Positions 61,891-64,000 of a DNA stretch of 64,000 bases are shown in pieces; positions within the stretch are counted from its first letter, which is position 1, and the number at the start of each line of letters is the position of its first letter. The position numbers and the translations under genes were made by a program. The DNA is from Chiridota heheva (Eukaryota > Echinodermata > Holothuroidea > Apodida > Chiridotidae). The notes beneath the pieces were generated by a model. That model saw only the letters and a program-made list of their open reading frames with translations. It had not been told where the DNA came from and searched no databases. The DNA lies in contig JAIGNY010001237.1 of assembly GCA_020152595.1 (NCBI GenBank), forward strand, positions 408,501 to 472,500, given 5' to 3'.

Positions 61891-62457
61891 TCATGACCGC
61901 ATAGGATTCTGATGCTATCGCATCAGAACTAATAGTACATGTCATATTTAAATCACTTCCTTGGACTGAATAAACATGAAAATCAAAATTGAAAATTAGC
62001 AACTTTTTAACAATTCTGAGATTGGTTACAGCCATTTGCAAGACTTTCTACAGAACTATCCATTCTAAGACATGGTCAAAATATATGGTTCCTGGTTACG
62101 ACCGTGGGAAGAAGAAAAAAATGGGAATTCACTAGAAGATATTTTTTTCTTCTATTTAAAAAAATAATAATTCTTGAGTAAGCAATATTATGTGATATGT
62201 GCTCTATAAAACATTCCCTGTGTAATTATACAATAAATATTACATTAAATTTCAAGAGGGCAGCATATAAAAATAGATTCACTACATTAATATCATTTCT
62301 GTCACAACTTATCATTGGAAGATTTTGGACAGCATTATTCAGAACCGTGGGAAATTCTATACTTAATTTCAACTCTGCCTGTTTTAAGTTGCCTCTGGTA
62401 AAGAGTAAACTAGTCCTTTAGCAGACCTAAACCCACTACCGAGAGGCATATTTCATG
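61891..62457. other. Intergenic, no gene recognised
   Basis: AT-rich, with no exon or element ends recognised. Confidence 0.4.
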
Positions 62458-62506
62458 TCGTGGGCAAATAAATATCGCGATAATCGATATGTCATGACAA
62501 CACTAG
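62458..62506 (-). mobile_element. Fragment of a TATCGCGATA-type hAT MITE
   Basis: The right end reads, inverted, CTAGTGTTGTCATGACATAT followed by a tcgattatcgcgatat segment. It shares gataatcgatat with 56124-56531 and a TAGTG terminus with 48366-48545. The other end was not found. Confidence 0.55.
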
Positions 62507-62699
62507 TAATTTATGCATGAAATAATATAGTTCTTTCCAATTGACCATGTAATGTTGTGGTGTGTCGATTTCAATAGCTTTTTTCCTGAAATAGCCATGT
62601 TACGTTTGCACTTTGCAACATTAAAAAAAATATGGTAATTCAACCAAAGATAACAAGAAAGCAATTCCTGAATTCATCACCTGAAGCGTACAGCATAGT

Positions 62700-63290
62700 G
62701 GGAGAAATAGCTAAGAGGGTCACTATAGCTCTGTGACTTTTGATGGATTGCACTGCCCATGGGAGCTCGAGTACAAACAGATGTTGAGGCAGACTTGGCT
62801 ATCTTTGGGCATGTTGGTGGATTGTACTGCCCATACAAATACAAACAGACCGTTAACCTTTTGACCCCAGTGTTTACGAGACACATTCATGTACCAAGGT
62901 ATCATGGTACAACATAGGGTTGGCATAGGTCTTATATTTATTGAGTTTAAAATGCTGCAAAAATGTACAAATTAGTACATTACCCCTAAAATCAAATATG
63001 TGACCTCTGACCTCTGAACCTTGACCCTAATCACTAAAAAAAACTTCTGAAATTTTTCACATTTATCATACCTTACTGTATGACACCATTCATGCTCACG
63101 TCACCCTTACCATTCCATAACTATAGGGGAAAATGGTGGAAAAAAGTCAATAGCTCTGTGACCTTTTGACCCCAGAGTCTATACGGGACACAAATTCATG
63201 TACTAAGGTGTCATGGTACAACATAGGGTTGGTGTAGGTCTTGTACTTTTTGAGTTTAAGAGTTAGCTAAATTTGGCATAAAAGCACTTA
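62700..63290 (+). repeat. Tandem ~430-bp duplication, partial
   Basis: Two diverged copies share agctctgtgac, ttttgaccccag, cattcatgtac, aaggt.tcatggtacaac, atagggttgg, taggtctt and ttgagtttaa. The matching parts lie at about 62727-62955 and 63151-63270. Short tgacctctgacct runs lie between them. Confidence 0.7.
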
Positions 63291-64000
63291 TTTGACTTTT
63301 GACCCATGACCTTTGACCTTCAATTATATTTAAGTTTTTTGTTAAAATGCTAAATCCTACCCACCTATGCAATTTGTAAAGATACCAAGTAATTCCTTTA
63401 AAAGATACAGCCATCACCAAAAACTTGTCCCATTTGACCTGTGACCTTTATACCCAAAACCTTGGGAGACAAAAGTTCTGGGCCAGGGGTACCCTTCCAC
63501 CAATTTTCGTATGTCATAACATATGCCCTGTATGATGATGTATGTGTACATGGAATATTTTTGACATTCCAGCAGAACATAAATGGAATATAAGATTTTT
63601 AACGCGAGATATGATTAACAAGCCTTACAAAACTACCATTGCGGCCTGGATTATATATACATTACTGTATATGTTTTTGTGTGTTTGCGATATGTTTACG
63701 CCTTAAAACTAATATCATTTTTCTCAAAATAAAATTGGCCTTTTAAAAACTAACTTTAACAAAATCCTATAGGGGTGCAAATAGTTTCAGTGCAAAATCT
63801 CAGAAAGATCTTTCTTAAAAATAAAAATTTTTTTAGGGGTCTATGCTCAATTTTGTCCAAACATTAAGAAATTTTTTTTTTTTTTTTTAAATGTCCCTAA
63901 AAATGCATAATGCATATTTTGACAAATTTACAAAAATTACTTTAAAAATAAATAAAGATATTTTTTTTTATATATAACATGTAGACAAGTCATATTGTCC
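63291..64000. other. Right edge, no gene seen
   Basis: Opens with more tgacctttgacc-type words, then AT-rich sequence with T-runs near 63871-63888 and 63961. Nothing codable recognised. Confidence 0.4.

Noticed and set aside
61704-61912. Frames rich in Tyr, His, Thr and Cys
   Set aside because: They are translations of the (TACA)n microsatellite.

Overview
Organism and character. The window is eukaryotic animal nuclear DNA: AT-rich, gene-poor, with spliced genes, four non-LTR retrotransposon copies, a tRNA-derived SINE and many short inverted-repeat elements. The frequent taggcctatagg-type words and the CR1/L2-group LINEs suggest a marine invertebrate, most likely an echinoderm, but no single feature proves the species.

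Host genes. Two genes could be read through their splice sites. On the + strand, 29656-35252 holds the last three coding exons of a CMC1 homologue, a twin CX9C mitochondrial protein used in cytochrome c oxidase assembly. All splice phases join cleanly and only a very short first coding exon is missing. On the - strand, 59047-57137 encodes a C2H2 zinc-finger protein of about 594 aa with eleven fingers. A 125-base intron was found by reading, and a single extra base breaks the frame inside finger 2. A weaker candidate at 41063-41368 resembles the start of an actinoporin-like (pore-forming fold) domain.

Layout. 0.5-3.7 kb: a 5'-truncated LINE (LINE-a, - strand) sits exactly between two direct repeats of about 0.3 kb, best read as a very long target-site duplication. 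7-11 kb: hAT-like MITEs and a 2-kb inverted-repeat element. 12.4-13.5 kb: an 18-copy, 61-bp minisatellite with higher-order structure. 15.1-17.2 kb: a (TA)n tract and LINE-c interrupted by a SINE, ending in a (TAA)n tail. 18.3-20.2 kb: LINE-d, a sister of LINE-a. 22.5-27.7 kb: LINE-b, almost full length, with the same SINE inserted in ORF1 and a piggyBac-like MITE trimer inserted at a TTAA in the RT domain. 28-29 kb and 60-61.7 kb: the same roughly 300-bp satellite-like array in opposite orientations. 29.6-35.3 kb: CMC1. 33-56 kb: a dense field of non-autonomous DNA elements (four TTAA-bounded families, several hAT-like families with 8-bp duplications, foldback elements), minisatellites and dispersed repeats. 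57-59 kb: the zinc-finger gene. 59-64 kb: repeats.

How it fits together. No operon-like or pathway-level coupling is visible. The main biology is layered transposition: nested insertions whose target reading frames can be restored by eye, which gives a relative order of events. Several disrupted frames differ from their sister copies by one base in a homopolymer, so part of the apparent decay, including the zinc-finger break, may be consensus error.
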